Shown piece after piece: positions 1 through 7,343 of a DNA stretch of 22,052 nucleotides. The stretch is from an uncultured Alphaproteobacteria bacterium (lineage in GTDB: Bacteria > Pseudomonadota > Alphaproteobacteria > Rs-D84), in contig CAJGDN010000012.1 of assembly GCA_904502245.1 (NCBI GenBank), positions 1 to 22,052 on the forward strand, written 5' to 3'. Position numbers and translations under genes: made by a program. Positions within the stretch are counted from its first letter, which is position 1; each line of letters begins with the position of its first letter. A model generated the notes under the pieces. It was not told the DNA's origin. It searched no databases and was given only the letters and a program-made list of their open reading frames with translations.

Positions 1-99
1 ACGAATAGCATTATAATAATCTGCACTCAATCTATTTGTCGCAAAATCATAGCTCAGCGAATTTTCCAAGAGATATTTCGAACTGCCAGTGTCATTCAT
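1..99 (-). CDS. N-terminal part of an unknown protein (cut by window edge)
   Basis: An open frame of 33 codons begins with ATG at 99 and runs off the left edge. The peptide starts MNDTGSSKYLLENSLSYDFA and shows no motif I recognise. AGGG lies about nine bases upstream of the ATG as a modest ribosome binding site, and a good sigma-70-like promoter (TTGACA, 16 bp, TACAGT) lies just upstream. The frame and promoter make a genuine gene likely, but its function cannot be inferred from 33 residues. Confidence 0.6.
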   Translation of the reverse strand, partial: MNDTGSSKYLLENSLSYDFATNRLSADYYNAIR

Positions 100-127
100 T
101 TTTCTTACCCTATTAAAATTCGGGCAA

Positions 128-155
128 ACTGTATCACACAAAGTCAAATTGTCAA
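128..155 (-). promoter_or_regulatory. Promoter of the partial left-edge gene
   Basis: On the minus strand a consensus -35 TTGACA (150-155) is followed after 16 bp by TACAGT (128-133). Transcription would start near 121, giving a leader of about 20 nt. It separates this gene from the tRNA cluster upstream. Confidence 0.55.
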
Positions 156-203
156 CAAATGTATACAACTGTCTGGGGCAGGGGCTAACAACAACATTAG
201 TGG

Positions 204-277
204 TGGATGTGATTGGACTCGAACCAACGACCTCTTCGATGTGAACGAAGCGCTCTAACCAACTGAGCTACACATCC
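204..277 (-). tRNA. tRNA-Val (anticodon CAC)
   Basis: The minus strand folds into a full cloverleaf. The acceptor GGATGTG pairs with CACATCC and is followed by discriminator A. The anticodon stem CTTCG/CGAAG encloses loop TTCACAT, giving anticodon CAC, which reads GUG. The D-loop has G18 G19 and the T-loop is the standard TTCGAGT. CCA is not encoded, unlike in the three neighbouring tRNAs. Confidence 0.95.
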
Positions 278-310
278 AAATAAAAAAACGCCAACCGGCG
301 ATTAAAAGTG

Positions 311-397
311 TGGTGGGGATAGTGGGACTCGAACCCACACGGTCGCAATGACCAAAGGATTTTAAGTCCTCAGCGTCTACCATTCCGCCATATCCCC
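311..397 (-). tRNA. tRNA-Leu (anticodon TAA)
   Basis: This is a class II tRNA with a long variable arm. The acceptor GGGGATA pairs with TATCCCC, followed by A and an encoded CCA (311-313). The anticodon loop CTTAAAA gives TAA, which reads UUA. The D-arm GGCGGAATGGTAGACGC and T-loop TTCGAGT are typical of bacterial Leu tRNAs. Confidence 0.95.
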
Positions 398-411
398 GAA
401 GACTTGAAACT

Positions 412-487
412 TGGTGGAGCTGATGGGACTCAAACCCACGACCTCTACGATGCGAACGTAGCGCTCTATCAACTGAGCTACAACCCC
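412..487 (-). tRNA. tRNA-Ala (anticodon CGC) with unusual A19-U56 pair
   Basis: The acceptor GGGGTTG pairs with CAGCTCC and keeps the G3-U70 alanine identity pair; discriminator A and encoded CCA follow (412-414). The anticodon stem CTACG/CGTAG encloses TTCGCAT, so the anticodon is CGC, which reads GCG. The D-loop reads AGTTGATA, with A at position 19 where G is almost universal. The T-loop reads TTTGAGT, with T at position 56 where C is expected. The two changes compensate, turning the tertiary G19-C56 pair into A19-U56, so this looks like a functional variant rather than decay. Confidence 0.93.
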
Positions 488-496
488 AAACAAAAA

Positions 497-583
497 TGGT
501 GCGGATAAGAAGACTCGAACTTCCAAGGTATTGCTACCACTAGTACCTGAAACTAGCGCGTCTACCAATTCCGCCATATCCGC
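497..583 (-). tRNA. tRNA-Leu (anticodon CAG)
   Basis: This is a class II tRNA. The acceptor GCGGATA pairs with TATCCGC, followed by A and an encoded CCA (497-499). The anticodon stem CTAGT/ACTAG encloses TTCAGGT, giving CAG, which reads CUG. The D-arm GGCGGAATTGGTAGACGC is classic for Leu and the T-loop TTCGAGT is normal. It is the promoter-proximal tRNA of the cluster. Confidence 0.95.
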
Positions 584-598
584 ACAGGCAACCGACAT

Positions 599-628
599 AT
601 TATATTATTTTTACATCTTTTGCAACAA
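599..628 (-). promoter_or_regulatory. Promoter of the four-tRNA cluster
   Basis: On the minus strand TTGTTG (623-628) and a perfect TATAAT (599-604) are 18 bp apart. The start would fall near 592, about nine bases before the mature 5' end of tRNA-Leu(CAG). No promoter-like sequence was seen between the four tRNAs, which suggests one primary transcript. Confidence 0.65.
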
Positions 629-650
629 GAAAAATTTATAAAATATTCGC

Positions 651-680
651 TTGCAGCAAAAAATAAATTTTTGCTAAACT
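651..680 (+). promoter_or_regulatory. Possible promoter of the 972-residue exported protein gene
   Basis: TTGCAG (651-656) and TAAACT (675-680) are 18 bp apart. TGC directly before the -10 gives an extended -10 (TGCTAAACT). The start would be near 687, only a few bases before the ATG at 692. This is moderate evidence, since the region is AT-rich. Confidence 0.35.
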
Positions 681-691
681 CTGTACCAGAG

Positions 692-3610
692 ATGAAGAAA
701 ATTCTGTTTTTTGCTGCAAATATATTTGTCTGCATTGGCATTGCCTGCGGGGCTGTGCGTGATGGAACACCTGTTTCACGCACAAAAAGCAGTAAAACCA
801 CCACACAATCCCAGGCGCGCACCGCAACAACAGTAAAACGCAATACTGCGGCACGCGCAACAGCGTTAGTTCCACGTGAACGTACATCTAACACACAAAG
901 TCGTAAAAACACCACGCGCAACGCGTCCCCGCGCACATCAACAAATAACGCCGCACGCACATCAGTTGTATCGCGCGCAGCATCAAAGGACACTTTTTCC
1001 ATGTCAGACACCCGCATTGGGGCAGAATATGAAAAATGTAAAAACACTTACTTTTCATGCATGGATCAGTTTTGTAAATTAAAAAACGATGATTATCGAC
1101 GCTGTTCATGCAACGACCGTGTATTCAGTCTGGCAGACAAACGCAAAACACTAACTGATGCAGGCGATCAACTGACTGTATTTACAGAAAATTTAGAAGT
1201 TGTTGGCATGACTGCCGCCCAGGCCACAGCGATGCGCACAGAATCCGAAGGCGAAACAGCACTAAAAAATGACAAATCTGCATCCCAGGCATTATTACAG
1301 GCAATTATGAATTCTATCCGCGGCACGGACAGCAATGTCAACGGTAAATATTCAGACCTGAACAGCATCAATATATCTTTCGACACAACCAACGCGTTTG
1401 GCATGACAGACGTCGGCCAGGCAATTGCAGCGTATAATGGCAACGCCTTGTACAGTGCAGTATACCCACAATGTCGCGATGCAGTACGCAAAGACTGTAA
1501 CGACTCTTCATTACAACGTGCGGTCAATGCATATCTGATGGCGATAGAACAAGACTGCAACACCGTACAAACCGCAATTGAAAAGACACAAAAACAAATG
1601 AAATCCGCCGTACGCGAAAGCAGCGCAATGTTGGATTTAGCACGTGTCGAAAACAGAAAAACACACAATTCACTAGACATTGCTTCGTGCATTAACGCGG
1701 TCGAGTCCGCAATACTCAGCGAAGAGGTCTGTGGTGCAAATTATCACAAATGTTTGGACAATGGAGAATACATTGATATTTCTACTGGCAAACCAATCAT
1801 TGGTGTCAAAGATTTCTATAAACTACAAAACTTATTAACATTCAGCACAGGCGTAGATGCCGCATCACAAAAGCTGTCACAAAACAAACCAAACCGTCAG
1901 TTTGTTCAACGTTTTGAAAAACGCGTAAAAAAATTTGCTGCTGACGCACTGGACAAATGCGTTGAAAATGCAGACGTTGTATGGTCTGAATACCTGGACA
2001 AGGCATTATTATCAATCTATTACGCCCAACAGGACAAGGTATCAGAAATCAAACAAACCTGTTTTGATTACATAACAAACTGTTATGCCAGCACAGAAAA
2101 AACCCTGGAAACATCACAAAGCGGAATATCCGAAGAAAACACACTAGTTCTGCAACCTGATAATCTTGTATTAAAGCAAAAAATGTGCACAGATTATATA
2201 AAATCATGCGACAGCATGTTCGACAACAACATTATCCAAGACTACGTTGCCAATGCAAACAAGCAAGATACTGAAACCGCCTGTCGCGCCGCAGTAAAAC
2301 AATGTTTCGACCGCTACGGTGGCACAAACTATGAAAATTTCTATTATTCACCAAACGGCCTGTTTGAACCTGGGAAAGCACTGGATTGGTTTGTATATAA
2401 TTCAGATGCAATCGAACATTATGCCGGAAGTGTACATAGTGGCACATCCGAAAAAAATAAAAAATTTAACGTTGAACCAACCCCATGCATAAGACTATTG
2501 GCCAGTTTGCCAGCATGCAACAAAGAAGAATCAAGAGAAAAAATATTTGGCGGATTTGATTTAGCTATGAAATCAGATGTTTTGGGGGGTGAAAAAGATG
2601 CCAGCAGAACATACTCTAATTTACGTCCAACCGGTGTTGCAACCGAAGTATACAATCAAATTATCGCAATCTTATCTAAACAATGCGAAACCATGAACGG
2701 TCGTTTTATCCCTAAAACAGACTTTCAATACTACGCATATTATAACAGAAACAATACATACAACAAAAGTATAAATGTATGTAAAATCTACACAGACAAT
2801 AATGACTACAACACAAGCAACAGCATATTTTTAAACAATAAAATTGAGGCTGTACTGAATAAATTCAATCTAACCAATGGTGAAGATATATGTCCCGCAA
2901 ATTACCAAACATTATTAGACACATTTTCCTGGGGAATATGTTCGTGTTTTGAAAACGGCGGACGTCGCAGCAACAACGGCAGATCGTCACGCTGTCTGGA
3001 AACAACCCCCGCTAAGTATAAGACAGAAAGCACCAAAGGGGGGCCATCAAACAAATCTTGCGATCCAGAAACTATGGAAATAATGGAAACAGATATAGAT
3101 GGTACTGAAAAACAAGACTCAACAACAGAAAACCCCGAAAACTGGTGCACACTGCCGATCACTGCCAGCACATACCAACTGTGCCCATTTGGATACACCG
3201 CCATCAATTCTGGGGCTTTTGATTTTGAAGAAGACAAGTATAAAGATTCTGACAAAAACCTTGAAGAACCTTACAAAACACTTAATGAAAAGTTTAAAAA
3301 ATTTGAAAAATTTGAAAAATCATGTGTGAATTTCACATGTCCGGACAATCTGGTAGCTGACCTGGAACACATGATATGTCATACGCCATGCGACGAAGGA
3401 TATCAATACACATACCTTAACGAAAAAGACTTTTTTGGCCCATATTGCACAAAAACTGGCTCGTCCGTAATACTGGATACTGATAAGTTAACTTACAACA
3501 CAAATTGCAACAACAACAACAACTGCTACAGACTTATTAAAGACACGGAAGTAGACTCAATATCCTTTGATCTGTTGCCCAATGCAATTAACTATAACAA
3601 AAACCAATAA
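692..3610 (+). CDS. Large cysteine-rich exported protein of unknown function
   Basis: The 972-residue protein starts with a signal-peptide-like segment (MKKILFFAANIFVCIGIACG). I chose the ATG at 692 because it gives this signal directly; the frame also opens at a TTG at 620. Residues about 22-110 form a low-complexity, Arg/Thr/Ala/Asn-rich stretch, perhaps a flexible linker. The rest is soluble and cysteine-rich. C-x6-C pairs recur at about residues 116 (CKNTYFSC), 347 (CGANYHKC), 457 (CFDYITNC), 499 (CTDYIKSC) and 531 (CRAAVKQC), and the last third has clustered Cys-Pro/Cys-Gly segments (CPFGYTA, CPDNLV, CDEGYQYTY). I see no enzyme motif. The many cysteines suggest a disulfide-bonded periplasmic or surface protein. 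A cysteine at residue 19 lies in a poor lipobox (GIAC), so a lipoprotein is possible but not favoured. It is a single-gene unit ending at a terminator shared with lpxB. Confidence 0.85.
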   Translation: MKKILFFAANIFVCIGIACGAVRDGTPVSRTKSSKTTTQSQARTATTVKRNTAARATALVPRERTSNTQSRKNTTRNASPRTSTNNAARTSVVSRAASKDTFSMSDTRIGAEYEKCKNTYFSCMDQFCKLKNDDYRRCSCNDRVFSLADKRKTLTDAGDQLTVFTENLEVVGMTAAQATAMRTESEGETALKNDKSASQALLQAIMNSIRGTDSNVNGKYSDLNSINISFDTTNAFGMTDVGQAIAAYNGNALYSAVYPQCRDAVRKDCNDSSLQRAVNAYLMAIEQDCNTVQTAIEKTQKQMKSAVRESSAMLDLARVENRKTHNSLDIASCINAVESAILSEEVCGANYHKCLDNGEYIDISTGKPIIGVKDFYKLQNLLTFSTGVDAASQKLSQNKPNRQFVQRFEKRVKKFAADALDKCVENADVVWSEYLDKALLSIYYAQQDKVSEIKQTCFDYITNCYASTEKTLETSQSGISEENTLVLQPDNLVLKQKMCTDYIKSCDSMFDNNIIQDYVANANKQDTETACRAAVKQCFDRYGGTNYENFYYSPNGLFEPGKALDWFVYNSDAIEHYAGSVHSGTSEKNKKFNVEPTPCIRLLASLPACNKEESREKIFGGFDLAMKSDVLGGEKDASRTYSNLRPTGVATEVYNQIIAILSKQCETMNGRFIPKTDFQYYAYYNRNNTYNKSINVCKIYTDNNDYNTSNSIFLNNKIEAVLNKFNLTNGEDICPANYQTLLDTFSWGICSCFENGGRRSNNGRSSRCLETTPAKYKTESTKGGPSNKSCDPETMEIMETDIDGTEKQDSTTENPENWCTLPITASTYQLCPFGYTAINSGAFDFEEDKYKDSDKNLEEPYKTLNEKFKKFEKFEKSCVNFTCPDNLVADLEHMICHTPCDEGYQYTYLNEKDFFGPYCTKTGSSVILDTDKLTYNTNCNNNNNCYRLIKDTEVDSISFDLLPNAINYNKNQ

Positions 3611-3638
3611 AAAACACCCAAATTATTGGGTGTTTTTT
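3611..3638. terminator. Bidirectional terminator between the exported protein gene and lpxB
   Basis: The perfect stem AAAACACCCAA / TTGGGTGTTTT with loop ATTA is flanked by A and T runs, so it works in both directions. The lpxB stop codon (3623-3625, minus) lies in the hairpin loop, so the last lpxB codons form one arm of the stem. Confidence 0.9.
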
Positions 3639-4762
3639 ATTCCGTCCGCAATCAGTGCGCCGGCCACACCATCAGGACGCCGCCACAAATCATCGGCCGA
3701 TTTTAAATCCGCAATCATTTTTTCGCGAATTGATGGAATTGTCAACTGCTGCACTGCATTAACAACATTTTCTGTCCGTGCTGCCGGCCCCAAAAATTCA
3801 GGATACACACCACGATTTAACAAAATATTGACCAGCGACACCCAATTAACACGTATAATCTGACGAACCAACCATGTCGTTATTGGATTCATTTTATACA
3901 CTACAATCGTCGGCACATGCAACATTGCCAATTCCGCCGAAACCGTACCACTGGCCACGATTGCAATATAAGTTTTTGCATAAACATCATACCTCTTTGA
4001 TGCCGAAACCAATTCTGGCTTAACACGCCATTTGGCAACCTGTTGCTTAACATATTCAGCAGTCGTTTCAACGGTTGGAATAATGAATTTATATCCCATA
4101 TACCCATTTCGACACAACATATCAACCACATCTCGCATCAGTGGCAACAAACGCTTAACCTCGCTCATTCTGCTGCCTGGGACCAATGTTATAATTTTTT
4201 CTTTTGAATTTTTTACTGTTTTATATTTTCCAATCAATCCATCTGCAATTGGATGCCCAACCGCCACTGTATCCAAACCAAACTTAGTAAAATAGGGCAC
4301 TTCAAAATCAAAGAACGCGTACAATTTATCAAATGTACTGGCATATTTTTTTGCGCGTCCCGCACGCCACGCCCAAACCTGGGGTGCGACAACATGGTGA
4401 AATTTTAAACCATCTGCAATCAACTTCTGACCTGCATTTGATTTACGAATTTGCTTAATCACACTTTTTGCGAATCCCGGCGCATCAATTGAAACAACAA
4501 CATCTGGTTTTGAATCAATTATGGCCTGAACTGTTTGCTTAATACGACGCGTCAATGTTCGCGCATGCGCCAAAACCTCAATTGCGCCCATAACCGCCAA
4601 ATCCGACATAGGGAACAGTGGGCTTAACCCCGCTGCTGTCATATTTTCACCCCCAACACCGACAAACTCTGCGTCTGGCATATTGGACATAATACGCGCC
4701 CCCAGAACGTCGCCCGAAACTTCACCTGCAATAATAAAAACCTTTAATTTTTTATTCTGCAT
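3623..4762 (-). CDS. lpxB: Lipid-A-disaccharide synthase LpxB
   Basis: LpxB (379 residues, matching the usual size of about 380) joins UDP-2,3-diacylglucosamine and lipid X to form the lipid A disaccharide at the inner membrane. Family motifs are in order: GEVSGD (13-18), SIDAPGFAKSV, VAPQVWAWRAGRAKKY, VGHPIADG, VPGSRMSEVKRLLP and ASGTVSAELAMLHVPTIVVY. I chose the ATG at 4762 because MQNKKLKVFIIAGEVSGD is the normal N terminus; an upstream start at 4816 would extend it deep into lpxA. The 5' end overlaps lpxA by 11 bp with no clear ribosome binding site, which suggests translational coupling. The lpxI-type gene often found between lpxA and lpxB in alphaproteobacteria is absent here. Confidence 0.96.
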   Translation of the reverse strand: MQNKKLKVFIIAGEVSGDVLGARIMSNMPDAEFVGVGGENMTAAGLSPLFPMSDLAVMGAIEVLAHARTLTRRIKQTVQAIIDSKPDVVVSIDAPGFAKSVIKQIRKSNAGQKLIADGLKFHHVVAPQVWAWRAGRAKKYASTFDKLYAFFDFEVPYFTKFGLDTVAVGHPIADGLIGKYKTVKNSKEKIITLVPGSRMSEVKRLLPLMRDVVDMLCRNGYMGYKFIIPTVETTAEYVKQQVAKWRVKPELVSASKRYDVYAKTYIAIVASGTVSAELAMLHVPTIVVYKMNPITTWLVRQIIRVNWVSLVNILLNRGVYPEFLGPAARTENVVNAVQQLTIPSIREKMIADLKSADDLWRRPDGVAGALIADGIKNTQ

Positions 4763-5552
4763 TTTTTGACGTACCAATTCCACGTTTTGAACGATTTTCA
4801 ATAAAATCAATGGCATCCATTGCGTATTTGTTGTTCTTTACTTCCTTGCGAACCTTGGCCAGACGTTCTGAAACAGTACCTTCGCCATCGCGGAACACAG
4901 CCGAATACACTGAATGAATTGCATGCATATCTTCATTAGTAAAACCATGTCGCATTAAACCAACACGATTAATCGTACGATATACTGCGCGTGGACTGCC
5001 GTCATAAATCGCATATGGCAACACGTCATTACCAACACCCGACATACCACCGATAAATGCATTACGTCCGATACGTGCGAATTGCAGAACCATTGCGCCA
5101 CCGCTGATAATTGCAAAATCTTCTACTTCCACATGTCCCGCCAATTGAACCAAATTTGACATAACAACACTGTTTCCCACCTTGCAGTCATGTGCAACGT
5201 GCGCGTTAACCATAATCTGACAATCATCACCAATAACTGTACCATCAGACGCCGGTGTTCCCGAATGAATTGTTGCATATTCACGTATTTTGCAGCGCTT
5301 TCCAATACGCACACCTGTCATAGTACTTTCATCCTGCCATTTTAAATCCTGGCTCATCACGCCAACAACGGCGAACGGATATATAATTGAATCATCGCCG
5401 ATAGATGTTTTTCCTTCTATAACAACATTTGAAACTAATTCCACACGGTCGCCCAGAACAACGTTCGGACCAACAATACAAAACGGACCAATTTTACAGT
5501 CTGCGCCCAATACGGCCCCGTCATGAATAATCGCAGTTGGATGTATCGCCAT
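4752..5552 (-). CDS. lpxA: UDP-N-acetylglucosamine O-acyltransferase LpxA
   Basis: LpxA (266 residues) performs the first step of lipid A synthesis, moving a 3-hydroxyacyl chain from ACP to UDP-GlcNAc. Its N-terminal two-thirds is a left-handed beta-helix of hexapeptide repeats (HPTAIIHDGAVLGADCKIG and following), and the C terminus is helical. The catalytic base equivalent to E. coli His125 is His121 in NAHVAHDC; His118 and His140 match His122 and His144. E. coli His160 is replaced by Leu156 (VLQF for VHQF). Gly169 matches Gly173, the chain-length ruler position. The ATG at 5552 has AGG about eight bases upstream. lpxB overlaps its end, but fabZ and lpxD are not adjacent here. Confidence 0.97.
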   Translation of the reverse strand: MAIHPTAIIHDGAVLGADCKIGPFCIVGPNVVLGDRVELVSNVVIEGKTSIGDDSIIYPFAVVGVMSQDLKWQDESTMTGVRIGKRCKIREYATIHSGTPASDGTVIGDDCQIMVNAHVAHDCKVGNSVVMSNLVQLAGHVEVEDFAIISGGAMVLQFARIGRNAFIGGMSGVGNDVLPYAIYDGSPRAVYRTINRVGLMRHGFTNEDMHAIHSVYSAVFRDGEGTVSERLAKVRKEVKNNKYAMDAIDFIENRSKRGIGTSKNAE

Positions 5553-5635
5553 AATAAAACCTACTTTTTTTAATTAATTACGTGCATAATATTACACCAT
5601 AACAACGCAATTTTGTATTCAATAAATATAACAAA

Positions 5636-6619
5636 TTATAACAAAGCTCGAAATTCCCGCCAAAAATCCACCTGTGGGGTATTTACCCAATACACTATCC
5701 CCAACGCAACAACTGTTGGCATCACCGTGACCACCCCGAACAACATCAACATCCCCGCAAACATTTTATCCAATAACGCAGAACTTATTTTATCTGCATG
5801 CCACACAGATATTGCAAACAGAACAAGAAAAGCCGCCAACGTACCAATAAACACTGGCAATGCCTCGGTCAAAACGAATAATGCAGCCCCCAAGGCACAA
5901 ATTACGCGCAACAGCCATTTTAATTTAAAATAAATCACACGATTAATTCGTCCGCGCGCATTAACGTTGACCAACACAACACACGCCACTGCCAACACTC
6001 CCAGAATTAACATCGCAACCAAATGCACAACAGTCAAATTTCCCAATTGACCAAATCTGTAAAATTCAGGTTGCATCAACATCGCACAGGCCACCATCAA
6101 AACAATTAACACCGTACCTGACACCGGACGCATTTCACCGCGTGCACACCATCCTAATACAGCCCCCAGAACCAATGCCCCCAGCTGTAATAATGGCCCC
6201 CACCAAACATGTGTATCAGATACCACCACCATTAACATCAACACAGCAAACAGTAAAATCTTTTTCCAACCACGCACAATTGAATGATTATGCAAATGCG
6301 ACGAAACAAATAAACAGGTCAAGAAAATAATTCCAGCGTTCATCATCGGCAAAACCGATACCCCATCACGCAGCACAGCATAATTTCCACCAAACAATAC
6401 AACCCATCCAAAAGTTAACCCAGCCATCCACGCAGATATTCCCGCCAGCAATTTATTTCCATTTAAATAAAAACGCGCGGCAACATCGCGTCCAAACATC
6501 CACACAACAACAAATAATGGCAATGCCAACAGGGCCCACCACAAAAAAGCGGGCGCCCACAATGCCGCATTATTAAATGCACTGACTGCACTTTGTACAA
6601 CCACAATATCTTCCAACAT
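5636..6619 (-). CDS. Polytopic inner-membrane protein of unknown function
   Basis: This 327-residue protein has about ten hydrophobic segments, at roughly residues 20-43, 54-76, 86-107, 117-139, 140-160, 164-181, 192-217, two between 229 and 272, and one near the C terminus. Short charged loops (GWKK, NARGRINR) separate them. I see no transporter or enzyme signature that I can name. The frame remains open to 7027, but that part is antisense to the methyltransferase gene and unlike a real N terminus. The ATG at 6619 has AAGG seven bases upstream and a good promoter just beyond, so I chose it. It is divergent from the 6660 operon and shares its -10 element. A flippase- or polymerase-like role is possible but only a guess. 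Confidence 0.8.
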   Translation of the reverse strand: MLEDIVVVQSAVSAFNNAALWAPAFLWWALLALPLFVVVWMFGRDVAARFYLNGNKLLAGISAWMAGLTFGWVVLFGGNYAVLRDGVSVLPMMNAGIIFLTCLFVSSHLHNHSIVRGWKKILLFAVLMLMVVVSDTHVWWGPLLQLGALVLGAVLGWCARGEMRPVSGTVLIVLMVACAMLMQPEFYRFGQLGNLTVVHLVAMLILGVLAVACVVLVNVNARGRINRVIYFKLKWLLRVICALGAALFVLTEALPVFIGTLAAFLVLFAISVWHADKISSALLDKMFAGMLMLFGVVTVMPTVVALGIVYWVNTPQVDFWREFRALL

Positions 6620-6623
6620 AGAC

Positions 6624-6651
6624 TTGCCTTTTATTTTCTTTGCTTTATTAT
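6624..6651 (+). promoter_or_regulatory. Promoter of the trmN6-like operon (predicted leaderless)
   Basis: TTGCCT (6624-6629) and TATTAT (6646-6651) are 16 bp apart. Only eight bases separate the -10 from the ATG at 6660, so the transcript should start at or within a base or two of the ATG. There is no Shine-Dalgarno sequence. Confidence 0.6.
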
Positions 6652-6674
6652 AAATAGCAATGGACACAAAACAA
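6647..6674 (-). promoter_or_regulatory. Promoter of the polytopic membrane protein gene
   Basis: On the minus strand TTGTTT (6669-6674) and TATAAT (6647-6652) are 16 bp apart. The start would be near 6640, leaving a leader of about 20 nt that contains the AAGG site. Its -10 overlaps that of the divergent gene, offset by one base. Confidence 0.6.
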
Positions 6675-7343
6675 GAAATTTTTACCTTACTGGGCGGTCT
6701 TGTAAAAATCCACCGTGGCAGATACAATCCAACGTCTGACGCCGTGTGGCTGGCTGCGTTTGCCCCTAGCGGCATAAAAACCGCACTGGACATCGGCATT
6801 GGAACTGGTGGCGTATCATTATGCCTGCACGCACACATGCCCAACATCAAGATTACTGGCCTGGACATATCTGATGAAATGCTGACAGAATGCAAACGAA
6901 ACGCAGAACTGAACAACACAGACATTGAATTAATCAACGCAGACATTAAAGCATGGCGCACCACACGCACATTTGATTTAGTTATTACCAATCCGCCATA
7001 TTTTAACGGCACCCCCGCAAGACACAACGCCCATCATAACGCAGATTTGCCATCATGGATTGCGCGCAGCATTGCGCGGGTTCGCCCAATGGGGACATTC
7101 TGCATAATAACAGACGCCGCAACGACCGCCACCGTTATCGCAGAAATGGCAAAAAAATTAGGAGACATACGAATATTACCATTATTTGGGGCAAAGCGCA
7201 CTGCTGAACGCGTATTGATATCTGGCAAGCTTGGGACAAAAGGCATCAGCACATTGCATCAAGGCATTTCAATGAACACATCCGAAATTTTGCGCGATGG
7301 CTTGACTATTGCTGATTTTTTGTCTAGACTGGACGCGCAATGA
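6660..7343 (+). CDS. yfiC: tRNA1(Val) A37 N6-methyltransferase-like protein (YfiC/TrmN6 family)
   Basis: This 227-residue class I methyltransferase has the SAM-binding motif DIGIGTGG (44-51), an acidic strand end (GLDIS, about 67-71) and the catalytic NPPY motif (111-114) of N6-adenine methylases. Size and layout match the YfiC/TrmN6 family, which methylates A37 of a valine tRNA in E. coli; the target here is inferred. The N-terminal GRYNPTSDAVWLAAF matches the family region where the substrate is held. It has no ribosome binding site, and its -10 box is eight bases from the ATG. It opens a four-gene operon and overlaps the M23 peptidase gene by four bases (ATGA). Confidence 0.88.
   Translation: MDTKQEIFTLLGGLVKIHRGRYNPTSDAVWLAAFAPSGIKTALDIGIGTGGVSLCLHAHMPNIKITGLDISDEMLTECKRNAELNNTDIELINADIKAWRTTRTFDLVITNPPYFNGTPARHNAHHNADLPSWIARSIARVRPMGTFCIITDAATTATVIAEMAKKLGDIRILPLFGAKRTAERVLISGKLGTKGISTLHQGISMNTSEILRDGLTIADFLSRLDAQ

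Noticed and set aside
620..691. TTG start giving 24 extra residues on the 972-residue protein
   Set aside because: It would bury the signal peptide; the ATG at 692 places MKKILFF at the N terminus.
3567..3863. 98-codon + frame spanning the terminator into lpxB
   Set aside because: It crosses a strong terminator and is antisense to lpxB.
5553..5635. Promoter for lpxA
   Set aside because: TTGCGT and several AT-rich hexamers are present, but no pair has both good sequence and spacing, so none is called.
6620..7027. Upstream extension of the polytopic membrane protein frame (136 more residues)
   Set aside because: It is fully antisense to the methyltransferase gene, and the ATG at 6619 has a ribosome binding site and promoter in the right place.
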